A stretch of 47,220 nt of DNA from DASYAE01 sp036501535 (lineage in GTDB: Bacteria > Actinomycetota > Actinomycetes > Streptomycetales > Catenulisporaceae), in assembly GCA_036501535.1 (NCBI GenBank), contig DASYAE010000163.1, positions 1 through 47,220 on the forward strand, written 5' to 3'. How positions within the stretch are numbered: position 1 is the first letter of the stretch; every line of letters begins with the position of its first letter. This document shows, one piece after another, positions 8,411 through 15,924 of the stretch. Both the position numbers and the translations under genes were made by a program. The notes beneath the pieces are model-generated. The model did no database searches. It was not told the origin of the DNA and was given only the letters and a program-made list of their open reading frames with translations.

Positions 8411-9376
8411 TTAGGCCGTGGTCGTAACGTCGCTGGTAGAAGAAGCGGTGTCCTCGACGAGGTAAATCCCGGCGTCGATCTCCCGCGACACACTCTTGAG
8501 TCTTTCGACGTCGAATTCCGATGGCCACTGCGTGCCCCAGGTCGACCAGTACGTTCCGTGCAGGTCGACAGCCCTCAGATCAGCGCTGCTGAGATCGGCA
8601 GTGGTGAAATCGTCCAGACTGCCCTTCAGCAGCACTTCGCCCAATCCCCGGCTTCGTTGCGGATCGAGGCCGAGGGCACGAGCTGCGGGTTGCACCGTAA
8701 CGTCCGCGAGCGCTCGGAGGCGGGTAAATGCGACCAGATTAACTTGGGCGAGATCGTCGGCAAGTGTCCTCTCGGCAGCTCTATTTTGGCGGCGTCCGCC
8801 GGAGGTGACATCGGTTACCCGTTCCACGGCGTCGAGTGCGGCTCTAACGATCTCGCGAGCCTCTTCTCGGACGGCGTCATCCGAAAAGCCCTTGGCCAGC
8901 GCATTGGTGGTAGCGAGGAAATCGAAGAGCCTGCGAGATTCATGGGTGATGAAAGCACGGGCGGCCACGTCGGCGCGAGAGCGGCGGAGACCATGGGCGA
9001 GGGCTTGGAAGGTTGCGACGGTTGCCGCAAGGGACCGGGTCAACTGCTCGCTGGCCGCAGCATCCGCAATGGCCGGATGGCGACGCATCGCCATGCGCAT
9101 TTCAGCTGGGAGGCCGGCAACCGCCTGATACAGCTTCAGGCGGCGCGCATTGTCATCCAGGGCAATGGAATTCGACTGCAAGCCTTCGATCGCCGCGCTC
9201 GAAGTGGCCGTGGTCGCGTGTGGCTTCTCGCCAGTCGGCACCGGGTGGGCCGGCTGGAACGCCAGGGCCGCGCGGACCCAACCCGAGAACGTTCCCCGTG
9301 GGAGCACCGGAGACGGTCGTGTCCCAGCCAACTGGTGCGCTGCGGCGCGCAGGACTGACGTGTGGTCAGCGCGCAT
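8411..9376 (-). CDS. Uncharacterised helical protein with pentapeptide-like C-terminus (module copy A, second gene)
   Basis: 321 residues, function unknown. A basic N-terminus (MRADHTSVLRAAAHQL) holds the motif FSGWVRAALAFQPA near 30-43, shared with the truncated copy at 10056. The middle is all-helical and rich in Ala, Arg and Glu. The end, DFTTADLSSADLRAVDLHG then WSTWGTQWPS and DAGIYLVED, matches a C-terminal pattern I recall from many streptomycete proteins of unknown function: a few ADLxx pentapeptides, then WS..T.WP, then a GIY-like ending. The ATG at 9376 overlaps the upstream membrane gene by 11 bases. Lower GC than the flanking genes. Could be the effector or scaffold partner of the small membrane protein. 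Confidence 0.8.
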   Translation of the reverse strand: MRADHTSVLRAAAHQLAGTRPSPVLPRGTFSGWVRAALAFQPAHPVPTGEKPHATTATSSAAIEGLQSNSIALDDNARRLKLYQAVAGLPAEMRMAMRRHPAIADAAASEQLTRSLAATVATFQALAHGLRRSRADVAARAFITHESRRLFDFLATTNALAKGFSDDAVREEAREIVRAALDAVERVTDVTSGGRRQNRAAERTLADDLAQVNLVAFTRLRALADVTVQPAARALGLDPQRSRGLGEVLLKGSLDDFTTADLSSADLRAVDLHGTYWSTWGTQWPSEFDVERLKSVSREIDAGIYLVEDTASSTSDVTTTA

Positions 9377-9773
9377 CGACACCTCCAGCAGGCATTTCGA
9401 CCGTCGCCCCAGTTGCCCCACGCCGCGGGGATCGTCCGGCCGTGGCCAGCGGAGAATCTTCGTCAGACCGCTTTGGTGGCTCTGGTTTCTGCTCGGTCAA
9501 CCGCGCCATGATCAGCGGGGCCGTGATGCCGATCGTGAATGCGGCCACCGGGCCGCCCATCTGGTGCGCGGCGGCGTACACCGCGTTCAAACCCGTACCC
9601 ATGACGACGCGGCATACCACGGCAACCGCGTAGCCGCTGACCACGCACCGCCCCTGCGTATCGCACCACGGCCAGCGCAGGCTGCCGTCGGACATGGTCG
9701 CCGCACGCAGCTCGTACGCCTCGACCAGGGCCACCCCCAGCAGGCCCCATAAGGCCGCTTCCCAGACCGTCAC
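9366..9773 (-). CDS. Small membrane protein (module copy A, first gene)
   Basis: 135 residues, no known function. Predicted segments: WEAALWGLLGVALVEAYEL, a short polar loop with RWPWCDTQGR, a second hydrophobic segment ending at VMGTGLNAVYAAAHQMGG, then FTIGITAPLIMARL and a polar tail of about 40 residues. The same layout and near-identical motifs recur at 10264-10677, so this is a paralogous pair. GTG start (TTG/ATG alternatives absent), no strong ribosome-binding site. Its stop overlaps the start of the next gene by 11 bases, as in copy B. Confidence 0.78.
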   Translation of the reverse strand: MTVWEAALWGLLGVALVEAYELRAATMSDGSLRWPWCDTQGRCVVSGYAVAVVCRVVMGTGLNAVYAAAHQMGGPVAAFTIGITAPLIMARLTEQKPEPPKRSDEDSPLATAGRSPRRGATGATVEMPAGGVDAR

Positions 9774-9824
9774 AGTACGACGGTACGGTCGGGGGTGACG
9801 CTGTGTCAGGCGAACGTCGCAGAA

Positions 9825-10010
9825 CTAGCCCTCCGTAGGAGAGACAACGTCCTGAACCGGGGCGTTCTTCGCGCCGCTCAGCTCGGTGCGCAGTTGCCGG
9901 AAGGCTTCCCCGAGCTCGTGGGCGCGCTTTTCGGCTTCATACCCGGCGCGCGTCTCCGGTGTGGTCATGCGGCTGTCGCGCAGGCTGGCCCACTCACCGC
10001 GCACACTCAT
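9825..10010 (-). CDS. Small protein resembling the N-terminus of an XRE-type antitoxin, HTH missing
   Basis: 61 residues. AGGAG sits seven bases before the ATG, supporting translation. TPETRAGYEAEKRAHELGEA followed by RQLRTE resembles the helix that precedes the helix-turn-helix in actinobacterial HigA/XRE-like antitoxins (pattern R.GYE.A..A.ELG..VR.LR). The HTH that should follow is absent, replaced by a 17-residue polar end. It lies between module copies B and A on the same strand, so it is probably co-transcribed. It may be a relic or a short functional protein; the family match is from memory and tentative. Confidence 0.5.
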   Translation of the reverse strand: MSVRGEWASLRDSRMTTPETRAGYEAEKRAHELGEAFRQLRTELSGAKNAPVQDVVSPTEG

Positions 10011-10055
10011 GAGCTCTCCTATCGCCCGACACCCTCTGATAAAGCCAGGCTCGGA

Positions 10056-10274
10056 TCAGGCCTGCACACTGACCGCCGCTTGTTCGTGACCTGCGCGCAT
10101 CGTAGCGTCCGCCGCAGCCGCACTTGGGCCAGTCGGCTGCCCGTAGGCCGGCTGGAACGCCAAGGCGGCGCGCACCCAACCCCTGAAGGTCCGCTGAGGG
10201 GGCAGCGCTTCGGGGCGTGTCCGGGACAGCTGCTGCATGCCTGCACGAACGAGCCGGCGACGGTCAGCACGCAT
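10056..10274 (-). pseudogene. Truncated copy of the pentapeptide-like protein (module copy B, second gene)
   Basis: 72 residues. MRADRRRLVRAGMQQLSRTR then FRGWVRAALAFQPAYGQPTG aligns with the first 50 residues of the protein at 8411-9376. After that the similarity ends and the frame stops within about 22 residues, so the helical middle and the pentapeptide-like end are lost. It keeps the same 11-base overlap with its membrane-protein partner (10264-10274). Read as a 3'-truncated duplicate; a functional short form cannot be excluded. Confidence 0.7.
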
Positions 10275-10677
10275 CGATGCCTCCGGTGGGCAGTCTGGTC
10301 GTTGGGTCCGTCTCGGCCTGCTCGGGGAAGGAGGGCTTCGCGGGGGCGCTTGGCAAGGGCTCGCCAGGAGGGTCCAGGGCGTCCGGCCGTCGTGCGCCCA
10401 GTCGCGCGATGAGCAGCGGGGCCGTCATCCCGATCGTGACTGCGGCGAAGGGACCGCCCATCTGGTGCGCCGCTGCATATACCACGTTCAGGCCTGTACC
10501 CATGATGACGCGGGTCACTGCTGCGACCACATAAGCGCCCACCACGCGCTGCCCCTGCGCGTCGCGCCATGGCCAGCGCGGCTGACCGTCGTCGGGCTCG
10601 GCCGCCGCCCATAGCTCATAGGCTTCGAACAGAACCACCCCCACGAGGCCCCAGAATGCCGCTTCCATGATCACCAT
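10264..10677 (-). CDS. Small membrane protein (module copy B, first gene)
   Basis: 137 residues, paralogue of 9366-9773: EAAFWGLVGVVLFEAYELWA, a loop with RWPWRDAQGQRVVGAY, VIMGTGLNVVYAAAHQMGG and VTIGMTAPLLIARLGARR, then a Pro-rich polar tail. The RWPW loop and the GTGLN.VYAAAHQMGGP segment are the strongest conserved parts. Starts at ATG 10677. Upstream is an unusually AT-rich stretch for this genome (10710-10745) with a TATGAT -10-like hexamer on the minus strand (10725-10720), a likely promoter for the whole five-gene block 10677 to 8411. Confidence 0.78.
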   Translation of the reverse strand: MVIMEAAFWGLVGVVLFEAYELWAAAEPDDGQPRWPWRDAQGQRVVGAYVVAAVTRVIMGTGLNVVYAAAHQMGGPFAAVTIGMTAPLLIARLGARRPDALDPPGEPLPSAPAKPSFPEQAETDPTTRLPTGGIDAC

Positions 10678-10719
10678 GCTGTGACCGTAGGGCGGATTGC
10701 GGTGTTGCGTTAGTAGAAC

Positions 10720-10750
10720 ATCATAAAATCGGGTCTTTTTTCACCCTTCA
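10720..10750 (-). promoter_or_regulatory. Candidate promoter of the membrane/pentapeptide block
   Basis: AT-rich island with TATGAT at 10725-10720 (minus strand), about 43 bases before the ATG at 10677. The -35 is weak (TGAAGG at 10750-10745, 19-base spacing). Low confidence. Confidence 0.3.
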
Positions 10751-10850
10751 CCCGAAAGTGTCATCAGCGGTGACGCGGCCACGCGTACAGGCCCAACGTC
10801 AACACATCACAGATCTGCTGACGCTGTAACCCGAACATAGACTGAGTGAC

Positions 10851-11252
10851 ATGGCGACGTGGGACGACGTGCGGCGGATGGCGCTTGCGCTGCCCGAGAC
10901 GAGTGAGGGGCAGTTTGGCGGCACGCGTGGGTGGCGGGTCAGGGACAAGGGCATGGTGTGGGAACGGCCGCTGCGCCGGGCCGACATCGAAGCGCTCGGC
11001 GATGACGCGCCCGATGGCCCGATCCTCGGCGCGCGGGTGCCTGATCTCGGGGTGAAGGAGGCGCTGCTCGGCTCCGACCCCGCGGTGTACTTCACCACGC
11101 CGCACTTCGAGGGCTATCCGGCCGTGCTGGTCCGCCTCGGCGCGATCGGCGAGGCCGAGCTGCGTGAGCTGATCACCGAGGCCTGGCTGTGCCGTGCGCC
11201 GAAACGGCTGGTGAAGTCGTATCTCGCCGAGCAGGGGGAGGACGGCGGGTAG
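10851..11252 (+). CDS. MmcQ/YjbR family protein
   Basis: 133 residues, full length for the YjbR double-wing fold. Signatures: MATWDDVRRMALALPETSEG at the N-terminus, VYFTTPHFEGYPAVLVRL in the middle and LRELITEAWLCRAPKRLVK at the C-terminus. The family is annotated as DNA-binding on structural grounds, with no defined role. There is no ribosome-binding site; a TAGACT hexamer at 10838-10843 would start transcription at or next to the ATG, so the mRNA is probably leaderless. Not clearly linked to the urease gene 230 bp downstream. Confidence 0.85.
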   Translation: MATWDDVRRMALALPETSEGQFGGTRGWRVRDKGMVWERPLRRADIEALGDDAPDGPILGARVPDLGVKEALLGSDPAVYFTTPHFEGYPAVLVRLGAIGEAELRELITEAWLCRAPKRLVKSYLAEQGEDGG

Positions 11253-11481
11253 CCTGCCCGCGCGTGTTGGGGTGGCGTGGACGGCGCCGACTTTCGCCGG
11301 ACGCAAGACGCGGCGCCGGATTCGCGGGAGGCTGATCCTTTGCGGGCCGGGGTCCGGTGCGGTTGGCTGACTGGTAAGAATGACGGCCGGCCGGTGTCCG
11401 CCCATGGACGACGGTGGTGGACGGATGGCCGCCGTTCGCCGACCCGCCGTCCGCATGAGCCGTGGAAAGCCGGAGCAGCCG

Positions 11482-14061
11482 ATGCGCCTGACCCCGACCG
11501 AGCGGGACCGCCTGCTGCTGTTCGACGCCGCTCAGCTGGCCCGGGCCCGGCGGGCGCGCGGGCTGCGACTGAATGTCCCCGAGGCGACCGCGCTGATCGC
11601 CGACACGGTCTGCGAGGCGGCCCGGGACGGCCTGCGCCTGGCCGACGCGATCGAGGCCGGGCGCAGCGTGCTGACGGCGGACGAGGTGCTGCCGGGCGTG
11701 CCGGACGTGGTCGGTGAGATCCAGGTCGAGGCGGTGTTCGAGGACGGTACCCGGCTGGCCGTGGTGACCGATCCGTTCCGCGGCGCCGGCTCGCTCGGCG
11801 ACCGGGCTCCGGGAGCCGCGCTGCCGCGCAGCGAGGCTGAGGCTGACGCCGACGACCGGTCGGCCGCCGGTTCCGGGGCGGTGGAGCTCGACGTGGTGAA
11901 CACCGGCGCCGTGCCGATCTCGGTCACCAGCCACTTCCACTTCTTCGAGGTGAACCGCGCGCTGTCCTTCGACCGTGTTATCGCGTACGGGATGCGGTTG
12001 GACATCCCGGCCGGCTCGTCGACCCGCTTCGACTCCGGCGCGCGGGTCGCGGTCCGGCTCGTGCCGATCGGCGGCGCGCGTATCGCGATCGGCTTCTCCG
12101 GCTTGGTTGACGGGCCCTTGGATGCGCCGGGCGCCCGTGAGGCGGCGCTCGAGCGGGCCCGGGCCGCGGGCTATCTGATGCAGGACCACCTGATGCAGCG
12201 ACATGTGAGGCACGGACAGGACGCCGGCGGTAACGATGACACTGACGGCACCAACACAGCTGGCGACACCGGAAACGCTGACGGCGCCGACGACACCGAC
12301 GGCACCACCGGCGCGGCGGGTGTGTCACCGATGGCCGAACTGAGCGCGCGCGACTACATTTCCGTGCACGGCCCGCGGGCCGGCGACCGGATCCGGCTCG
12401 GCGACACCGGCCTCGTGGTCGAGGTCGAGGCGGACTCGCAGCGGCCGGGCGACGAGTTCCTGGCCGGCTTCGGCAAGACCGCGCGGGACGGGCTGCACCT
12501 CAAGGCGGCCGCGGTCGCCGAGACCTGCGACCTGGTGATCAGCAATGTGCTGATCATCGATGCCGTGCTCGGGATCCGCAAGGCCTCCATCGGCATCCGC
12601 GAGGGCCGGATCTGCGCGGTCGGCCGGGCCGGCAACCCGGACACGCTCGACGGCGTGGACGTGGTCGTCGGGACCGGCACGGCGATCGTCTCGGGGGAGG
12701 GGCTGATCGCCACGGCCGGGGCGATCGACACGCACGTGCACCTGCTCTCCCCGCGGATCATGGAGGCCTCGCTGGCCTCGGGCGTCACCACGATCATCGG
12801 CCAGGAGTTCGGGCCGGTGTGGGGCGTCGGGGTCAGCTCGCCGTGGGCGCTGCGGCACGCGTTCGGCGCCTTCGACGCCTGGCCGGTCAACATCGGCTTC
12901 CTCGGCCGCGGCTCCTCCTCGCACCCGGCCCCGCTGGTCGAGGCGCTGGCCGAGGGCGGCGCGTGCGGCTTCAAGGTGCACGAGGACATGGGAGCGCACG
13001 CCCGCGCGCTGGACACTGCGCTCGGCGTCGCAGAGGACTACGACGTGCAGGTCGCGCTGCACACCGACGGCCTGAACGAGTCGCTGGCGGTCGAGGACAC
13101 CCTCGCGGTGCTGGACGGCCGCACGATCCACGCCTTCCACATCGAGGGCTGCGGCGGCGGCCACGTGCCGAACGTGCTGCGGCTGGCCGGCGAGCCGAAC
13201 GTGATCGGCTCGTCCACGAACCCGACGCTGCCGTTCGGCCGGGACGCGCTCGGCGAGCACTACAGCATGATCGTCTCCGTGCACGGTCTGAAGACCGACC
13301 TGCCCGGCGACGCCGCGCTGGCCCGCGACCGGATCCGGGCCGGGACGATGGGCGCCGAGGACGTGCTGCACGACCTCGGCGTCATCCCGATCACCTCGTC
13401 CGACGCGCAGGGCATGGGACGGGCCGGGGAGACTGTGCGGCGCACCTTCGCCGTCGCTGACAAGATGAAGCGGGAGCTGGGGACGGGAACAGGTGACGGG
13501 GCGTCGGACGGCGGCGCCGGGAACGGGAACGGGATTGGGAACGATAACGACAACGACCGGGTGCTGCGCTACATCGCCAAGCTGACGGTCAATCCGGCGA
13601 TCGCGCACGGGCTGCTCGACGAGGTCGGCACGCTGGAGCCGGGCAAGCTGGCCGACGTCGTGCTGTGGCAGCCCGCGTACTTCGGGGCGAAGCCGTACCT
13701 CGTGCTCAAGGCCGGCTTCCCGGCCTACGGCGTGGTCGGCGATCCGAACGCGGCGACCGACCGCTGCGAGCCGCTGGTCTACGGACCGCAGTTCGGCGGC
13801 CACGGCGCGACCGCGGCCGACCTGTCGCTCGCCTTCGTCTCCGGGGCCGCGGCGCAGCTCGGCGGGGACCGGATGCCGACCCGGCGCCGCCGCGCGGCCG
13901 TGCGCGGCACCCGCGGCATCGGACCGGCCGCGATGGTGCGCAACCGGCGCACCGGCGCGGTGCGCGTCGATCCGGCGACCGGCCTGGTCACCCTGGACGG
14001 CGAGCCGATCCGGTCCGGGCCGGCCGAGTCGGTCCCGCTCTCCCGCCTCTACTTCCTCTAG
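11482..14061 (+). CDS. ureABC: Urease with gamma, beta and alpha domains fused in one polypeptide
   Basis: Urease-family nickel hydrolase, 859 residues from ATG 11482 (GGAG six bases upstream; MRLTPTERDRLLLFDAAQLA is the normal UreA start; earlier in-frame ATGs lack support). UreA-like 1-100, UreB-like about 131-232, an acidic Gly/Thr/Asp-rich linker 235-283, UreC-like 284-859. Bacterial ureases are normally two or three subunits; this resembles the plant/fungal layout. Metal ligands are all present: H418 and H420 (THVH), carbamylated-type K498 and H500 (FKVHED), H527, H561, D641. The flap Cys (Cys319 in Klebsiella) aligns with V600; the next His is kept (H601). A second Asn/Gly/Asp repeat lies before RYIAKLTVNP. 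No ureDEFG nearby. Followed by agmatine deiminase. Confidence 0.9.
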   Translation: MRLTPTERDRLLLFDAAQLARARRARGLRLNVPEATALIADTVCEAARDGLRLADAIEAGRSVLTADEVLPGVPDVVGEIQVEAVFEDGTRLAVVTDPFRGAGSLGDRAPGAALPRSEAEADADDRSAAGSGAVELDVVNTGAVPISVTSHFHFFEVNRALSFDRVIAYGMRLDIPAGSSTRFDSGARVAVRLVPIGGARIAIGFSGLVDGPLDAPGAREAALERARAAGYLMQDHLMQRHVRHGQDAGGNDDTDGTNTAGDTGNADGADDTDGTTGAAGVSPMAELSARDYISVHGPRAGDRIRLGDTGLVVEVEADSQRPGDEFLAGFGKTARDGLHLKAAAVAETCDLVISNVLIIDAVLGIRKASIGIREGRICAVGRAGNPDTLDGVDVVVGTGTAIVSGEGLIATAGAIDTHVHLLSPRIMEASLASGVTTIIGQEFGPVWGVGVSSPWALRHAFGAFDAWPVNIGFLGRGSSSHPAPLVEALAEGGACGFKVHEDMGAHARALDTALGVAEDYDVQVALHTDGLNESLAVEDTLAVLDGRTIHAFHIEGCGGGHVPNVLRLAGEPNVIGSSTNPTLPFGRDALGEHYSMIVSVHGLKTDLPGDAALARDRIRAGTMGAEDVLHDLGVIPITSSDAQGMGRAGETVRRTFAVADKMKRELGTGTGDGASDGGAGNGNGIGNDNDNDRVLRYIAKLTVNPAIAHGLLDEVGTLEPGKLADVVLWQPAYFGAKPYLVLKAGFPAYGVVGDPNAATDRCEPLVYGPQFGGHGATAADLSLAFVSGAAAQLGGDRMPTRRRRAAVRGTRGIGPAAMVRNRRTGAVRVDPATGLVTLDGEPIRSGPAESVPLSRLYFL

Positions 14062-14116
14062 TTCCGCCAGTTCCGCGAGCCCGAGTCCTCTGTCCGTCCT
14101 GCAAGGAGCGCGCACC

Positions 14117-15220
14117 ATGAGCACCGCCGCGAACCAGCCCGCCACTTCGCACGACACTGCCGAGCCCACCGAGCCCGCCGACTCGGCGGCGCCCGCCATC
14201 CCGGCCGGCCACGGCTTCTCGATGCCGGCCGAGTGGCTGCCGCACGAGCGCACCTGGATGGCCTGGCCCACAGAGGGCTACACCCTCGGCGACGAGCCCG
14301 AGGAGGCGTTCCGGTCCTGGTCGCAGGTCGCCAACACGATCGCCCGGCACGAGCCGGTGACCATGGTGGTCGACCCGGCCGCGGCGGACTCGGCGCGGTC
14401 CTGGCTGGACCCGGCGGTGACCCTGGTCGAGCGGCCGCTGGACGACGCGTGGATGCGCGACATCGGCCCGACCTTCCTGACCGACCGCCGGGGCCGCCTG
14501 GCCGCGGTGGACTGGGTGTTCAACGGCTGGGGCGCGCAGGAGTGGGCCGCCTGGGGCAAGGACGCCGACATCGCCGAGGCGGTGGCCGACCTGGCCGGCG
14601 CCCGCCTGTTCCCGTCCCGGATGGTCAACGAGGGCGGCGGCATCCACGTCGACGGCGAGGGGACCGTGCTGGTCACCGAGACGGTGCAGCTCGACCCGGG
14701 CCGCAACCCCGGCTGGAGCCGCGAGCAGGTCGAGGCGGAGCTGCGCGCCTTCCTCGGCGTGCGCAAGGTGATCTGGCTGCCGCGCGGCCTGACCCGCGAC
14801 TACGGCCGGTTCGGCACCCGCGGCCACGTCGACATCGTGGCGGCGTTCGTCAAGCCCGGCGTCGTCGTCGTGCACACCCAACCGGACCCGGAGCACCCGG
14901 ACCACGACGTCACCCGGGAGAACGCAGCCATGCTGCGCGCCGAGACCGACGCCGCCGGGCGTCGCCTGGAGGTGGTCGAGCTGCCCGCGCCGACCGTCAT
15001 CGAGGAGGACGGCGAGCCGGTCGACTGGTCGTACATCAACCACTACCTGGCCAACGGCCTGGCCCTGCTGTGCGGCTTCGACGACCCGCGGGACGAGCAG
15101 GCCGCGGAGATCTTCGCGAAGCTGCTGCCCGAGCGCAAGATCGAGTTCGTCGACGCCCGGCCGATCTTCTCCCGCGGAGGCGGCATCCACTGCATCACCC
15201 AGCAGCAGCCGCACGTCTGA
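14117..15220 (+). CDS. aguA: Agmatine deiminase (AguA)
   Basis: Hydrolyses agmatine to N-carbamoylputrescine and ammonia. 367 residues, full length. Pentein/PPADS signatures: PHERTWMAWP near residue 44, DDAWMRDIGPTF, NEGGGIHVDGEG, GTRGHVDI and the nucleophile Cys in GGGIHCITQQQP (C359). CAAGGAG lies about nine bases before the ATG. Same strand and 55 bases after the fused urease, so probably one transcript. A carbamoylputrescine hydrolase (AguB) is not in the window; either it is elsewhere or the divergent urease relative supplies an amidohydrolase step (inference only). Confidence 0.94.
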   Translation: MSTAANQPATSHDTAEPTEPADSAAPAIPAGHGFSMPAEWLPHERTWMAWPTEGYTLGDEPEEAFRSWSQVANTIARHEPVTMVVDPAAADSARSWLDPAVTLVERPLDDAWMRDIGPTFLTDRRGRLAAVDWVFNGWGAQEWAAWGKDADIAEAVADLAGARLFPSRMVNEGGGIHVDGEGTVLVTETVQLDPGRNPGWSREQVEAELRAFLGVRKVIWLPRGLTRDYGRFGTRGHVDIVAAFVKPGVVVVHTQPDPEHPDHDVTRENAAMLRAETDAAGRRLEVVELPAPTVIEEDGEPVDWSYINHYLANGLALLCGFDDPRDEQAAEIFAKLLPERKIEFVDARPIFSRGGGIHCITQQQPHV

Positions 15221-15258
15221 CCGTGCGACTGACCCTGCGACAACCGGTTCAACCCGGT

Positions 15259-15924
15259 TCAACCCTCGGCGATGCCGTTCCGCTGCGCGTAGAGGATGGC
15301 CTGGACCCGGTCGCGGCTGCCGGTCTTCGCATAGATCTGGTTGATGTGGGTTTTGACCGTGGACTTGCTTACATGGATGCGGCCAGCGATTTCAGTGTTC
15401 GACAGGCCCTCGGCGATCAGGGCCAGCACCTCGCCCTCGCGCTCGGTCAAGCCGCCGGGCAGACCGCCGGGTGCGGGACGGGGCGCGGCGGCCTGGCGGT
15501 TGGCGGCTTGGACGAGGCGGGTGCCGACCATGCGATCGAGCACCGACTGCCCGGAGGCGGCCGCCTCGAGTGCGCGGCGGATGTCGCCCGTCGTCGCGTT
15601 CTTGGTCAGGTATCCGGACGCCCCTGCCGCGAGGGCGGCGAGGATCGACTCGTCGTCGGTGTAGGTGGTCAGCACGACCACGGCGATGTCCGGCCTGCGA
15701 CCCCGCAGCAGCTTGGTGGCCTCGACACCGTCCGTGCCCGGCATCCGAAGGTCCATCAGGACCACATCGGCGTCGTGCTGCTCGGCGAGCGCGACCGCCT
15801 CGCCGCCGTCCTGCGCCGCGCCCGCGACCGTGACCCCGTCCATCGCGTTCAGGATGGTCACCAGGCCGTCGCGGACCACCCGCTGGTCGTCGGCGATGAC
15901 CACTTTGAGCGGCGCGCGGTTCAT
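15259..15924 (-). CDS. NarL/LuxR-family response regulator
   Basis: 221 residues. Receiver domain at the N-terminus (KVVIADDQRVVRDGL; phosphoacceptor Asp in DVVLMDLRMPGTDG; Thr/Lys in VLTTY and YLTKN), then a LuxR-type HTH at the C-terminus (LTEREGEVLALIAEGLSN, HVSKSTVKTHINQIYAKTG). Its ATG overlaps the histidine-kinase stop in ATGA, so the pair is translationally coupled. Regulates unknown targets; such pairs commonly control adjacent membrane genes. Confidence 0.94.
   Translation of the reverse strand: MNRAPLKVVIADDQRVVRDGLVTILNAMDGVTVAGAAQDGGEAVALAEQHDADVVLMDLRMPGTDGVEATKLLRGRRPDIAVVVLTTYTDDESILAALAAGASGYLTKNATTGDIRRALEAAASGQSVLDRMVGTRLVQAANRQAAAPRPAPGGLPGGLTEREGEVLALIAEGLSNTEIAGRIHVSKSTVKTHINQIYAKTGSRDRVQAILYAQRNGIAEG

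Noticed and set aside
12185..12331. Frameshift or missed stop between urease beta and alpha regions
   Set aside because: The linker is continuously in frame with coherent acidic Gly/Thr composition, so a true fusion is the simpler reading; resequencing could still change this.
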